DNA of 64,000 nucleotides, taken from Rikenellaceae bacterium (GTDB taxonomy: Bacteria; Bacteroidota; Bacteroidia; Bacteroidales; Rikenellaceae). The position numbers and the translations under genes are program-made. Below are positions 21,401 to 29,301 of this stretch, piece after piece. Under the pieces are notes generated by a model that worked only from the letters and a program-made list of their open reading frames with translations, was not told the DNA's origin and did no database searches. Position 1 is the first letter of the stretch. Each line of letters opens with the position of its first letter. Location of the stretch: the NCBI GenBank assembly GCA_015059785.1, contig SUZS01000003.1, positions 1 to 64,000 on the forward strand, read 5' to 3'.

Positions 21401-21463
21401 TAGGTTGTAACAGCTTTTGGTAGGCTGTCTTTTCGGGCAGCCTATCTCGTTTACATATTCGCT

Positions 21464-22339
21464 ATGAACAAGCTAATATACTTCATAAAGAAGATATATA
21501 CGCCACTGATTTTCTTTGTTGTTGAGATTCTGGCTATATATCTCTATGCTACATCGTCTCCATATACAACGGCGCAGCTCAGAAGCTTCAATCACCATAT
21601 TTTGGGTTGGAGTAGCGGTGTGTTTACAAAGGTAAGCCGATTTTTCTCTCTTGAGCACGATAATATTGCACTCAACGAGCGAATAGCGGAGCTTGAGACC
21701 CTGCTTGCAAACTATCGCCGCCTTAATTCAGATGTTGTTGAGACCGATTTGGATATATCTCCAGAGCTATATGTGCCGGCAAAGGTGGTGAGCAATACGC
21801 TTAATAGAGAACAGAATTATATTGTTGTCAATAAGGGTATTGATGACTGTGTCCGCATAGGTATGTCTGTGCTCTCGCCTGAGGGGTATGCTGTAGGCTA
21901 TATAACAAACTGCTCTGAGCGATTCTCTATAGCAACCTCCATTCTTAGCACCTCGCTCAAGATTAGCTCTCGCCTTTCGACAGACAAGAGTATGTGTTTG
22001 GCATATTGGGGTGGTGGAGATGCCTCTACATTTAAGGTGGCAGATATCTCAAAGTATGCAAAGATTGAGGTCGGAGAGACTATTGAGGCTATAGACTTCT
22101 CGGAGTACTTCCCAAGTGGTACTATTATCGGCACTTTAGAGAGCTTTGAGATGAACGATGACAAGACTATGTATAGTGGCACACTGCGCCTTGCAGCCGA
22201 CTTTTCGCGTATTGATAATGTTATCTTGGTCGATAATCGAGATATTGACCAGGTGCGCCTGCTCAAGAAAGAGCCTATCCCAGCACTGGACTCTGTTTTG
22301 CCAGAGCAGGAGGATAAACAGGAACCGACAACAAACTGA
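21464..22339 (+). CDS. mreC: Rod shape-determining protein MreC
   Basis: A 291-residue protein with one N-terminal membrane helix (about residues 12-30), a coiled-coil stretch (EHDNIALNERIAELETLLANYRRL), and the periplasmic beta-barrel MreC domain (ARNDV-like entry PAKVVSNTLNREQNYIVVNKG). It bridges MreB and MreD with PBP2 outside the membrane. It lies 63 bases after mreB and 5 bases before mreD. Confidence 0.92.
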   Translation: MNKLIYFIKKIYTPLIFFVVEILAIYLYATSSPYTTAQLRSFNHHILGWSSGVFTKVSRFFSLEHDNIALNERIAELETLLANYRRLNSDVVETDLDISPELYVPAKVVSNTLNREQNYIVVNKGIDDCVRIGMSVLSPEGYAVGYITNCSERFSIATSILSTSLKISSRLSTDKSMCLAYWGGGDASTFKVADISKYAKIEVGETIEAIDFSEYFPSGTIIGTLESFEMNDDKTMYSGTLRLAADFSRIDNVILVDNRDIDQVRLLKKEPIPALDSVLPEQEDKQEPTTN

Positions 22340-22344
22340 TAGCT

Positions 22345-22857
22345 ATGAAAAACCGATATCAATATATACTCTTTGTAGTGGTAGTGCTGCTTGTGCAGAT
22401 ACTGCTACTCAATAATTTGACCTTCAGCCCCTATGTCGCACCGATAGCATATATAGTACTCATTATCTTGACTCCACTTGGAACTTCGTCTCTCAAGATG
22501 ATTTTTGTGGGTACTCTTTTGGGTCTTGTTATGGACCTGGCTATGGGAACGATAGGTATTAATGTTGCGGCAACGCTTCCATTGGCATATTTCCGTCGTC
22601 CTATACTCCACTTCTTTGCTTCGTATGCCGATATGGATGGCGAGGGTGGTGTGCCTACACCGTTGCGTGTCAGTGGTTTCCATAACTATGTTGTGGCTAT
22701 GGTTGTGCTTCATTGTCTGCTCTTTTTTGCTCTTGAGCACCTCTCGCTCCAGAATTTGGGATTTATGGCTCTGCAGTTTGTGATAAGTACACTTGTCTCG
22801 CTTGCTGTTGTCTACTTCTTTATTGGGATATTCACCGCTAAACTGACACGAAGATGA
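22345..22857 (+). CDS. mreD: Rod shape-determining protein MreD
   Basis: A 170-residue integral membrane protein with about five hydrophobic segments. MreD sequences diverge strongly, so the call rests on topology, length and the position between mreC and PBP2. Its stop overlaps the start of the PBP2 gene (ATGA-type overlap at 22854-22857). Confidence 0.85.
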   Translation: MKNRYQYILFVVVVLLVQILLLNNLTFSPYVAPIAYIVLIILTPLGTSSLKMIFVGTLLGLVMDLAMGTIGINVAATLPLAYFRRPILHFFASYADMDGEGGVPTPLRVSGFHNYVVAMVVLHCLLFFALEHLSLQNLGFMALQFVISTLVSLAVVYFFIGIFTAKLTRR

Positions 22858-24698
22858 GTAACCCTCGAAATGATAAGTGGCGCCCTATTGTGCTACGCTG
22901 GATTGTAATACTCGCTTTCCTCTTTTTAGGGATTTCGGCTGGTTATCTTCAGCTTGTTGAGGGTAACGAGTATTTTGATAGGGCAGAGCGAAATGTGATA
23001 AGATATATAACGACCTACCCTCCGCGAGGAGAGGTCTTTGATAGAAATGGAGAGTACCTTATTCAAAATCGTATCTGTTATGATCTTATGGTAATCCCCG
23101 TTGAGACCTCTAAGCAGGGTTTAGATACTCTTCGCCTCTCGCAGATTACGGGTGCATCAGTAGCATCGCTCAAGCGCGCCTTTAAGGATGCGCGCGCTAC
23201 GGGTCGAATAGCCTCGCCAGTGGCAAAGTATCTTACGGCCGAGGCGAAGCTGAAGCTGGATGAGTGGAATTTGCAGGGCTTCTATACTGTGCCGCGTACA
23301 GTAAGACAGTATCCGCGAAATATTGGCGGAAACCTTCTTGGAAGCCTTCGTGAGGTGTCTCGCGAGTTTTTGGAGCATAAGAATGAGGATAATTACTACA
23401 TCGCTGGAGATTACTATGGCGAGCAGGGTATTGAGTCTGCTTATGAGGAGGAGCTTCGTGGAGAGAAGGGACGCGTACGCAGAAATATATATGCCGACCA
23501 CGCATCCACCGACGAGGTTGAGAAGGAGGCAGTACCAGGTAAAAACCTTGTCTGCACTATTGATGCTCGCCTGCAGGCCTTTGCCGAGGAGCTGATGGAG
23601 GGAAAGGTTGGCTCTGTGGTGGCTATAGAGCCAAGTACAGGAGAGATTCTTGTTATGGCATCCTCACCAACTTTTGACCCTAATGAGCTTGTTATTGGTC
23701 GTGACAGAGGTAATAACTATATGCGCCTGCTTAATGAGCCACGCCGCCCGCTATACAATCGCGCGGTGACATCGTCACAACCTCCAGGCTCTACATTTAA
23801 GCTCCTCAATGGACTTATTGGATTGCAGGAGGGTGTGCTCTCTCCGCATAATCGCTACACATGTAATAAGGGATATCGCTCTGGTAGTGTGAAGATGGGC
23901 TGTCACGAGCACCGCTCGCCACTGGACCTTGACTACGCTATTGCAACATCGTGCAACGCATACTTTGCCAATGTGTTCCGTAATATTCTGGAGAATAAAA
24001 AGTATAAGTCTCCAAAGGAGGGCTATGAGGTGTGGCGAAATTATGCCGAGAGCTTTGGATTTGGTACTCGCTTGGGTGTAGATATTCTTGGCGAGCGCAA
24101 GGGCGTTGTAAAGCATCGCGACTACTACGATAAGACATACCGCCGCTCGTGGAACGCTCTTACGGTGCTTTCGGTATCTATCGGTCAGGGCGAGATTCAG
24201 TCTACATCGCTTCAGCTTGCAAACTTTGCAGCGACAATCGCCAACCGAGGTTACTACTATACTCCTCATATTATCAAGCAGATACAGGGTCAGGACTCTA
24301 TTGATATAAAGTATCGCACACCGCACTATACACCAGTTGATAAGCGGCACTTTGAGACCATTATCAAGGGTATGTGGCGAGGTGTAAACCGCGATGGAAC
24401 TTGCCAGCTTGCAAAGCTTGAGGGTTATGATGTCTGCGGAAAGACCGGTACGGCACAGAATCCTCAGGGCGATGACCACTCGACATTTATCTCCTTTGCG
24501 CCGAGAAACAATCCTAAGATTGCTATCGCTGTATATGTTGAGCATGGCGTGTGGGGTGCTACTGCGGCAGTGCCTATAGCGTCGCTTATAGAGGAGATGT
24601 ATCTTACCGATACTATTACCCGCCCATGGCTTGTTGAACATGTTAAGAACCTTGAATTAGACTACTATAAGGCCTATGACAGACATAAGAAGAAATAA
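22854..24698 (+). CDS. mrdA: Penicillin-binding protein 2 (peptidoglycan DD-transpeptidase)
   Basis: A 614-residue class B PBP. An N-terminal membrane anchor (about residues 13-30) precedes the dimerisation domain (YPPRGEVFDRNGEYLIQN) and the transpeptidase domain. Active-site motifs are SxxK (PPGSTFKLLNG), SxN (TSCNAYF) and KTG (CGKTGTAQNP). It crosslinks lateral peptidoglycan in complex with RodA, encoded next with a 23-base overlap. Confidence 0.95.
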   Translation: MSNPRNDKWRPIVLRWIVILAFLFLGISAGYLQLVEGNEYFDRAERNVIRYITTYPPRGEVFDRNGEYLIQNRICYDLMVIPVETSKQGLDTLRLSQITGASVASLKRAFKDARATGRIASPVAKYLTAEAKLKLDEWNLQGFYTVPRTVRQYPRNIGGNLLGSLREVSREFLEHKNEDNYYIAGDYYGEQGIESAYEEELRGEKGRVRRNIYADHASTDEVEKEAVPGKNLVCTIDARLQAFAEELMEGKVGSVVAIEPSTGEILVMASSPTFDPNELVIGRDRGNNYMRLLNEPRRPLYNRAVTSSQPPGSTFKLLNGLIGLQEGVLSPHNRYTCNKGYRSGSVKMGCHEHRSPLDLDYAIATSCNAYFANVFRNILENKKYKSPKEGYEVWRNYAESFGFGTRLGVDILGERKGVVKHRDYYDKTYRRSWNALTVLSVSIGQGEIQSTSLQLANFAATIANRGYYYTPHIIKQIQGQDSIDIKYRTPHYTPVDKRHFETIIKGMWRGVNRDGTCQLAKLEGYDVCGKTGTAQNPQGDDHSTFISFAPRNNPKIAIAVYVEHGVWGATAAVPIASLIEEMYLTDTITRPWLVEHVKNLELDYYKAYDRHKKK

Positions 24699-26136
24699 CG
24701 AAATAGCACTCTTTCAAGGTGTCGATTGGGGAACGGTTGTTCTCTATGTGCTGATAACCTTTATGGGCTTTGCTGCGGTCTTTAGTGCCTCTTATGTAGA
24801 GGATGCTCAGGATATGTTTAGCTTTGACCACTACTATATCAAGCATCTGTTCTGGATGGGTGTGGCGTACTTTATAGGACTGATAATACTGCTCTTAGAT
24901 CGTAGCTTTTGGCATAAGTGGGCTTATATACTATACCCGCTCTCGTTGTTAGTTCTCTGCCTGACCTTTATTCCTGGACTTGGTAAGGAGGTCAATGGAG
25001 CAAAGGCGTGGATTGAGGTGGCAGGCTTTACGCTCCAGCCTATGGAGATTGCAAAGGTGGGCGTGTCGTTGGCCGTGGCGCGTATGATGAGTAACTACGG
25101 CTTTACGGTGCAGCGTTTTGGCGATGTGGTGAAGGTGTTACTTCTGCTACTTGTGCCGCTGCTTATTGCTGTTGTGCAGAATGATACCGGCTCGGGTATA
25201 GTTTTCTGCTCTTTCCTCTTTATGTTCTATCGCGAGGGATTAGACCATTGGATTTGTGTGCCGGTAATATTCTTTGTTGCGCTGCTTATCCTCTCGTTCC
25301 TGCTTACCCCTTTTGTGCTGCTGGTTGCGTTGTTACTTATCTTTACCTTTTGTGCAGGAATGCTTATGCGTGACCGCTGGAAGGTGTGTGTTAAGTATGT
25401 GGCTGTGTTGCTCTTTGTAAGTACTCTTCTGTTTTTGTTGCTCGGATCTGTCGCTCCAAAAAAGTTTAATTTCTACGACTGCCTGCTCTATACCACTATG
25501 GCATCTATGATTGTTGTTGTAGTGTATGCCTATAGAGCAAATATCCGCAAGCTATACTTTCTGGTGCTTATATTCTTTGTGTCGGTTATCTGTCTGCCAA
25601 CCTCGGATATGATGTTCCGCCACCTTAGAGCACACCAGCAGGATCGTATCAGAACTTTTCTCGGCCTGCACCATGACAAAGATTTGCTCTATAATGTCAC
25701 TCAGTCCAAGATTGCTATCGGCTCTGGAGGCTTCTCGGGTCAGGGATATCTTGAGGGCGTGATGGTGCGATATGGACGAGTGCCAGAGCGCCATACAGAC
25801 TTTATCTTCTGTACTGTGGGCGAGGAGTTGGGATTTATTGGCGTTGCAGTGCTGTTTACACTGCTGGCAATGCTTATACTGCGTATTATGAGGATGGGAG
25901 ATCGTCAGCTTGACACCTTCGGTCGAGTCTACTGCTATTGCGTGGCGTCAATACTGCTCTTCCACTGCTTTATAAATATCGGAATGACTATGGGTGTGGT
26001 GCCAATTATGGGTATCCCACTGCCACTTATAAGCTATGGAGGCTCATCAATGTTGGGATTCTCGATACTCATTTTTATAGCTATCGCCCTTGATGCCTCC
26101 CCTATAAAGAGACAATCATCACTAAATAAATGGTAA
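24676..26136 (+). CDS. rodA: Peptidoglycan glycosyltransferase RodA (SEDS family)
   Basis: A 486-residue polytopic membrane protein of the SEDS family, which polymerises lipid II into glycan strands with PBP2. Family segments include LGKEVNGAKAWI, FTLQPMEIAKVGV, QNDTGSGIVF, PERHTDFIFCTVGEELGFIG and the C-terminal GIPLPLISYGGSSML. Somewhat long because of an extended central region. The start overlaps the PBP2 gene. Confidence 0.95.
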   Translation: MTDIRRNNEIALFQGVDWGTVVLYVLITFMGFAAVFSASYVEDAQDMFSFDHYYIKHLFWMGVAYFIGLIILLLDRSFWHKWAYILYPLSLLVLCLTFIPGLGKEVNGAKAWIEVAGFTLQPMEIAKVGVSLAVARMMSNYGFTVQRFGDVVKVLLLLLVPLLIAVVQNDTGSGIVFCSFLFMFYREGLDHWICVPVIFFVALLILSFLLTPFVLLVALLLIFTFCAGMLMRDRWKVCVKYVAVLLFVSTLLFLLLGSVAPKKFNFYDCLLYTTMASMIVVVVYAYRANIRKLYFLVLIFFVSVICLPTSDMMFRHLRAHQQDRIRTFLGLHHDKDLLYNVTQSKIAIGSGGFSGQGYLEGVMVRYGRVPERHTDFIFCTVGEELGFIGVAVLFTLLAMLILRIMRMGDRQLDTFGRVYCYCVASILLFHCFINIGMTMGVVPIMGIPLPLISYGGSSMLGFSILIFIAIALDASPIKRQSSLNKW

Positions 26137-26140
26137 GAAT

Positions 26141-26941
26141 ATGAAAAAAATTGTGCTTATACCACTACTGCTGCTCTCTATGGTGGCCTGTCAAAAGCAG
26201 GACGAAGAGCCAAAACCCAAGTCGATTACCCTAACCTTTGAAGGAGGCTCTTTCGCGGGTGGCGATGCTGAGAGTGATAATACAATAACAACCGATTGGT
26301 GGAGCCAGTATATTGATAACCCACAGTATGGCGGAAATCTGCTCTATGGCGGAAAGGGATATGCGTGGTATGATAATGATACAAAGCTAACATCCTATCT
26401 GCCAGACTATTGGAAGGATGGAACATTCTTCGGTGGCGGTATCGCTATCTCAAACTATGTTGAGAATGCTCCAAACACAACCTATGAAAAGCAACTCACT
26501 ATCGGTGTTGGACCTGTGTCGGGAGCAAACTTTGCTGTCTGCTATGTAGCTACCAACGAGTGCCCTCCATTTTTAGAGTTTAAGTATGGCACCGGCGTAA
26601 TTGAGAACCTCTATATTGTACCAACAGCCTACCTAAATGAGGTTGTTCAGAATGGAAATGCCTTTGCAAAGGCGATGACTGCAAATGGCTATATCCGCGT
26701 TGAGGCTACAGGCATAGATGCTGCTGGCAAGACAACTGCTACAGCTACTATCTATCTCTACGACGGCCCTACCTTTGCCGGTTGGCGCAAGTGGGACCTC
26801 TCTATGCTCGGAGAGGTTAAGCGCGTAGAGTTCCGTATGTACGAGGGTGAAGTTGAGGGTGGCCTTAGAGTTGATTCAACAGCCGAGTATCCTAACTTTC
26901 CTAACTATTTTGCCATTGACAATATAACCGTTAGCTTTTAG
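26141..26941 (+). CDS. Lipoprotein, DUF4465-like
   Basis: A 266-residue predicted lipoprotein: signal peptide with lipobox (MVAC, Cys17), then a beta-rich domain. The LTFEGGSFAGGDAESDNTITTDWW start, the GGGIAISNYVENAPNTTYEKQLTIGV region and the terminal NYFAIDNITVSF strand resemble DUF4465-type cell-surface domains, by eye only. It begins 4 bases after rodA, so it is probably cotranscribed with the cell-shape genes. Function is unknown; a link to envelope growth rests only on position. Confidence 0.65.
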   Translation: MKKIVLIPLLLLSMVACQKQDEEPKPKSITLTFEGGSFAGGDAESDNTITTDWWSQYIDNPQYGGNLLYGGKGYAWYDNDTKLTSYLPDYWKDGTFFGGGIAISNYVENAPNTTYEKQLTIGVGPVSGANFAVCYVATNECPPFLEFKYGTGVIENLYIVPTAYLNEVVQNGNAFAKAMTANGYIRVEATGIDAAGKTTATATIYLYDGPTFAGWRKWDLSMLGEVKRVEFRMYEGEVEGGLRVDSTAEYPNFPNYFAIDNITVSF

Positions 26942-27153
26942 CTGTTGGCTTGCCTTCGGCAACCCGACCCTGCTCCGCCTCGGCAATTCAAACAAGTTTG
27001 ATTGCTCTCGGCTTAATCGCGGCGTTAGCTGGCTGACGCAGAACAGAGAATTTAAGGAGGTTAGGGAAAATAGTGAATTTAATGGTACTAAACTACTCTC
27101 CTTAAACTCACTAAACTCCTTAATCTCCCTATACTTAGTCTTATAGAGAAACG

Positions 27154-27229
27154 AAGTTTACGGCATTCTGCCGTTTCCTCCTCGCGGCTCGGCAAAGCCT
27201 GCGAGCAGTCTCTGCTCTCGCTCCGCAGC
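27154..27229. repeat. 76-bp three-hairpin intergenic repeat, copy A
   Basis: Identical base for base with 35548-35623. Three hairpins follow one another: ACGGCA-TTC-TGCCGT, CTCGC...GGC-AAA-GCC...GCGAG, and GAGCAG-TCT-CTGCTC. It looks like a REP/BIME-type element. Confidence 0.85.
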
Positions 27230-27420
27230 GTCGGTTTTCAGAAAGTTTTTGGCAGGAGGGGTTTTAATCTTTCTTGCGATGTTATTTGTGAGATGTTTTT
27301 TGGAATTTGGCGCGCAAACTCTGCAGTCACATAGCGCGGACTATTTGACAAAGAGGTTGTGTGACAAAAACTAAAAACAGCCACAAAGAACGAAGTAAGG
27401 AGGGTTAAAACAACTCCTAT

Positions 27421-27438
27421 GCTTTTTCGCGAAAAAGC
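27421..27438. repeat. Perfect 18-bp palindrome
   Basis: GCTTTTTCGCGAAAAAGC is fully self-complementary. It lies about 25 bases beyond the porin terminator. It could be a dimeric protein site or a cruciform; no function is evident. Confidence 0.5.
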
Positions 27439-27458
27439 GGGCAGTACTGCGTAGCCAC

Positions 27459-27488
27459 AAAAAATCAGCGGAGGAGGACCTCCGCTGA
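27459..27488 (-). terminator. Terminator of the FadL-like porin gene
   Basis: Perfect 10-bp stem TCAGCGGAGG/CCTCCGCTGA (27465-27474 / 27479-27488) with a four-base loop. On the minus strand it is followed by TTTTTT. Confidence 0.88.
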
Positions 27489-27525
27489 CGACACACACAT
27501 TATGATTACCTTTTAAGAGTTGCTC

Positions 27526-28980
27526 TTAAAAGTGGAAATCCACACCGATACCCCAAGCCCAGCGGTTGTACTTATAGGTGTCAGAGCCACCTAAGCCGAG
27601 GGTGTTGCCGTTATAACCGCTCTCTACGCTCTTTGTAACATCTTTATAGAGAGGTTTCATCACGCCAGCGTTGAGGCGTACATGCTCGCTGAAGTTATAT
27701 GCGAAGCCAAGGCCGATAGTATGAGCCTCGCAGACGAAGTCGAGGTCTGAGTACTTTGCTACATCAAGGTTGAAGTCTGTGAACTGATAGCCTGCGCTAA
27801 CGAGCCACTTATTGTTGATATAGTACTCTACGCCAGCAAGATACTCGTTTGTGTTGCCAAGCACAGTGCCTGCAGCTGTAAAACCGTTGTCGGCGTTCTT
27901 CTCAAAGAAGTGGTGCCACTCAACAGTAAGCTTAACCTTGTCGGCAAATGTACGGCTTGCGGCGATAGCGAGCTGAGCAGGCATATCTGCGGCAGTTACT
28001 GCGCCGTCTGGGAAGATGCCACCGATAACAGGGTCCTTTGCAGATACCTCAGCAGCCTTTGTTGTAAGGTCAAGATTTGAGCGGAACTCATACTTTACGC
28101 TTGCAGCCCACCCCTTGTGGTTGAACATCAGGGCAACAACTGGCGAAATTGACCAACCATTCTGCTTAACATCAAGCTCGTGGTCTGAAGTAAGGGCAGC
28201 GTAGGTCATATACTGTGTATATGCAGCGATAGCCTCCTGGTTTCCAGCCTGCACGCCTGGAGCGTACTGGTTTGCCATTGCAGTAAAGAACTGAGGAGCA
28301 GAACCCATTGCCTGTGTGAGAGGGTTGAACATCTGGATATTCTTAAGGTAGCCAGTGTAGCTCTTTGTTGCGTAGTGTAGTCGAGCCTGAGCAGCTACAG
28401 AGAGCCAGTTAGTGATGCGGAAAGAGACGCCTACCTGACCCTGGAAGGTCATAGAGCTACCCTTGATATTCATATCCATAGAGTATGGGAAACCCTGCTG
28501 TCCTTGAGTCGCCTGCATACCGACACCAAATGGGATTTGGGCGAGCATACTCTCAAAAGAGGCAAGTCCCTGGTCGTACTTTGCAGTACCTCCTCCGCCG
28601 CCAATTCCGAACGATGCCATTACCGCCCAACGCTTTTTCTTCCACACAAGGTCAAAGCTCGGAATGACTGGCGCGAAGGTCTTACCTACAAACTCCTTTG
28701 TAGGATTTCCTGTATTATTTGTGCTTAGTGCAAAAGGTGCGAATGTTGATACTGTAGAACGCTTCTGTGATACCTCTTGTATATTAAGAGCAAAATGAAA
28801 ACCGTCGTTCATAAATGATGCTCCTGCAGGGTTGTGGTATACTGCATCAGGGTCAAGAGTTGTTCCGCGTGCTACGCTACGCAGATATGCTGCTGCGTGG
28901 TTTGTGTTTACATTTGTTCCGCCGGCAAATGCTGTAGCCACAGCCGCAAGCGAGATGATAGTAAGTAAAATTTTCTTCAT
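27526..28980 (-). CDS. Outer membrane protein transport protein (OmpP1/FadL/TodX family)
   Basis: A 484-residue outer-membrane beta-barrel. Signal peptide MKKILLTIISLAAVATAFAGG, then the FadL N-terminal region (AAYLRSVARGTTLDPDAVYHNPAGASFM), alternating beta strands, and a C-terminal aromatic strand (WGIGVDFHF). FadL-type channels import hydrophobic molecules such as fatty acids; the substrate here is not known. I start at the ATG at 28980 (MKKILLT), since the ORF-track start at 29004 only adds a basic stretch before the signal peptide. A 20-bp-period iteron array lies upstream at 29064-29117. Confidence 0.88.
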   Translation of the reverse strand: MKKILLTIISLAAVATAFAGGTNVNTNHAAAYLRSVARGTTLDPDAVYHNPAGASFMNDGFHFALNIQEVSQKRSTVSTFAPFALSTNNTGNPTKEFVGKTFAPVIPSFDLVWKKKRWAVMASFGIGGGGGTAKYDQGLASFESMLAQIPFGVGMQATQGQQGFPYSMDMNIKGSSMTFQGQVGVSFRITNWLSVAAQARLHYATKSYTGYLKNIQMFNPLTQAMGSAPQFFTAMANQYAPGVQAGNQEAIAAYTQYMTYAALTSDHELDVKQNGWSISPVVALMFNHKGWAASVKYEFRSNLDLTTKAAEVSAKDPVIGGIFPDGAVTAADMPAQLAIAASRTFADKVKLTVEWHHFFEKNADNGFTAAGTVLGNTNEYLAGVEYYINNKWLVSAGYQFTDFNLDVAKYSDLDFVCEAHTIGLGFAYNFSEHVRLNAGVMKPLYKDVTKSVESGYNGNTLGLGGSDTYKYNRWAWGIGVDFHF

Positions 28981-29010
28981 TTTTTTCTTGAATTTTGATT
29001 TCAACAGCGG

Positions 29011-29041
29011 CGAAGGTAGTGTATTGTTTTGCCAATCCGAA
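29011..29041 (-). promoter_or_regulatory. Weak -33/-7 promoter of the FadL-like gene
   Basis: Minus strand TTCG (29041-29038), 19 bases, TACCTTCG (29018-29011). Both boxes deviate by one base from consensus. The start would be near 29005, about 25 bases before the ATG. Confidence 0.4.
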
Positions 29042-29063
29042 ATTTAAGTGATAGCGACCCCTA

Positions 29064-29117
29064 TTTAGGGAGTAAAACGCGGTTTTAGGGGTGAAATTCG
29101 CTATTTAGGGGCGAAAT
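29064..29117. repeat. Three iterons with 20-bp period
   Basis: TTTAGGGAGTAAAA (29064), TTTAGGGGTGAAAT (29084) and TTTAGGGGCGAAAT (29104) start exactly 20 bases apart, close to two helical turns. They lie upstream of the candidate porin promoter, at roughly -60 to -110, where an activator would bind. The ileS promoter is on the other side. Confidence 0.6.
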
Positions 29118-29226
29118 ACTTTGACGCGATAGGTTGAGAAGGTGAATTTTTTTCGTTTTTTGTCAGAAAAGTAGCACCAACTATGGAGTAAAAATAGACT
29201 CTTGAGTTGCCCGCGCGCGCGTGCCT

Positions 29227-29258
29227 ATTGTTATTTTTAATAAAAATTTTTAACTTTG
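29227..29258 (+). promoter_or_regulatory. Promoter of the ileS operon
   Basis: ATTG (29227-29230), 20 bases, TAACTTTG (29251-29258). The predicted start near 29264 leaves about 38 bases before the ileS ATG. Confidence 0.6.
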
Positions 29259-29301
29259 CACGATTATATACACACGCAAACAAAATCAAAATTATTATAG
29301 T

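Larger units (their letters stand above)
26942..27525. repeat. Noncoding region with dispersed repeats
   Basis: No supported gene in 584 bases between the DUF4465-like gene (+) and the porin gene (-). It holds a 24-bp string at 27003-27026 and a 76-bp string at 27154-27229, both present identically near 35381-35623. It also holds a perfect 18-bp palindrome (27421-27438) and the porin terminator. The 86-aa ORF at 27238-27498 overlaps these structures and has no recognisable family features. Confidence 0.7.

Noticed and set aside
23775-24641. 288-aa ORF on the minus strand opposite the PBP2 gene
   Set aside because: It lies wholly antisense to a well-supported PBP2 coding region, has no family features, and shows the Cys/Arg-rich composition of a shadow frame.
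27238-27498. 86-aa minus-strand ORF beside the porin gene
   Set aside because: Runs across the porin terminator and palindrome, has no ribosome-binding or family signal, and lies in repeat-rich noncoding DNA.
29208-29224. CGCGCGCGCG run upstream of ileS as a Z-DNA or regulatory element
   Set aside because: Short simple repeat with no supporting signal; it sits just before the ileS -33 box and may be chance.
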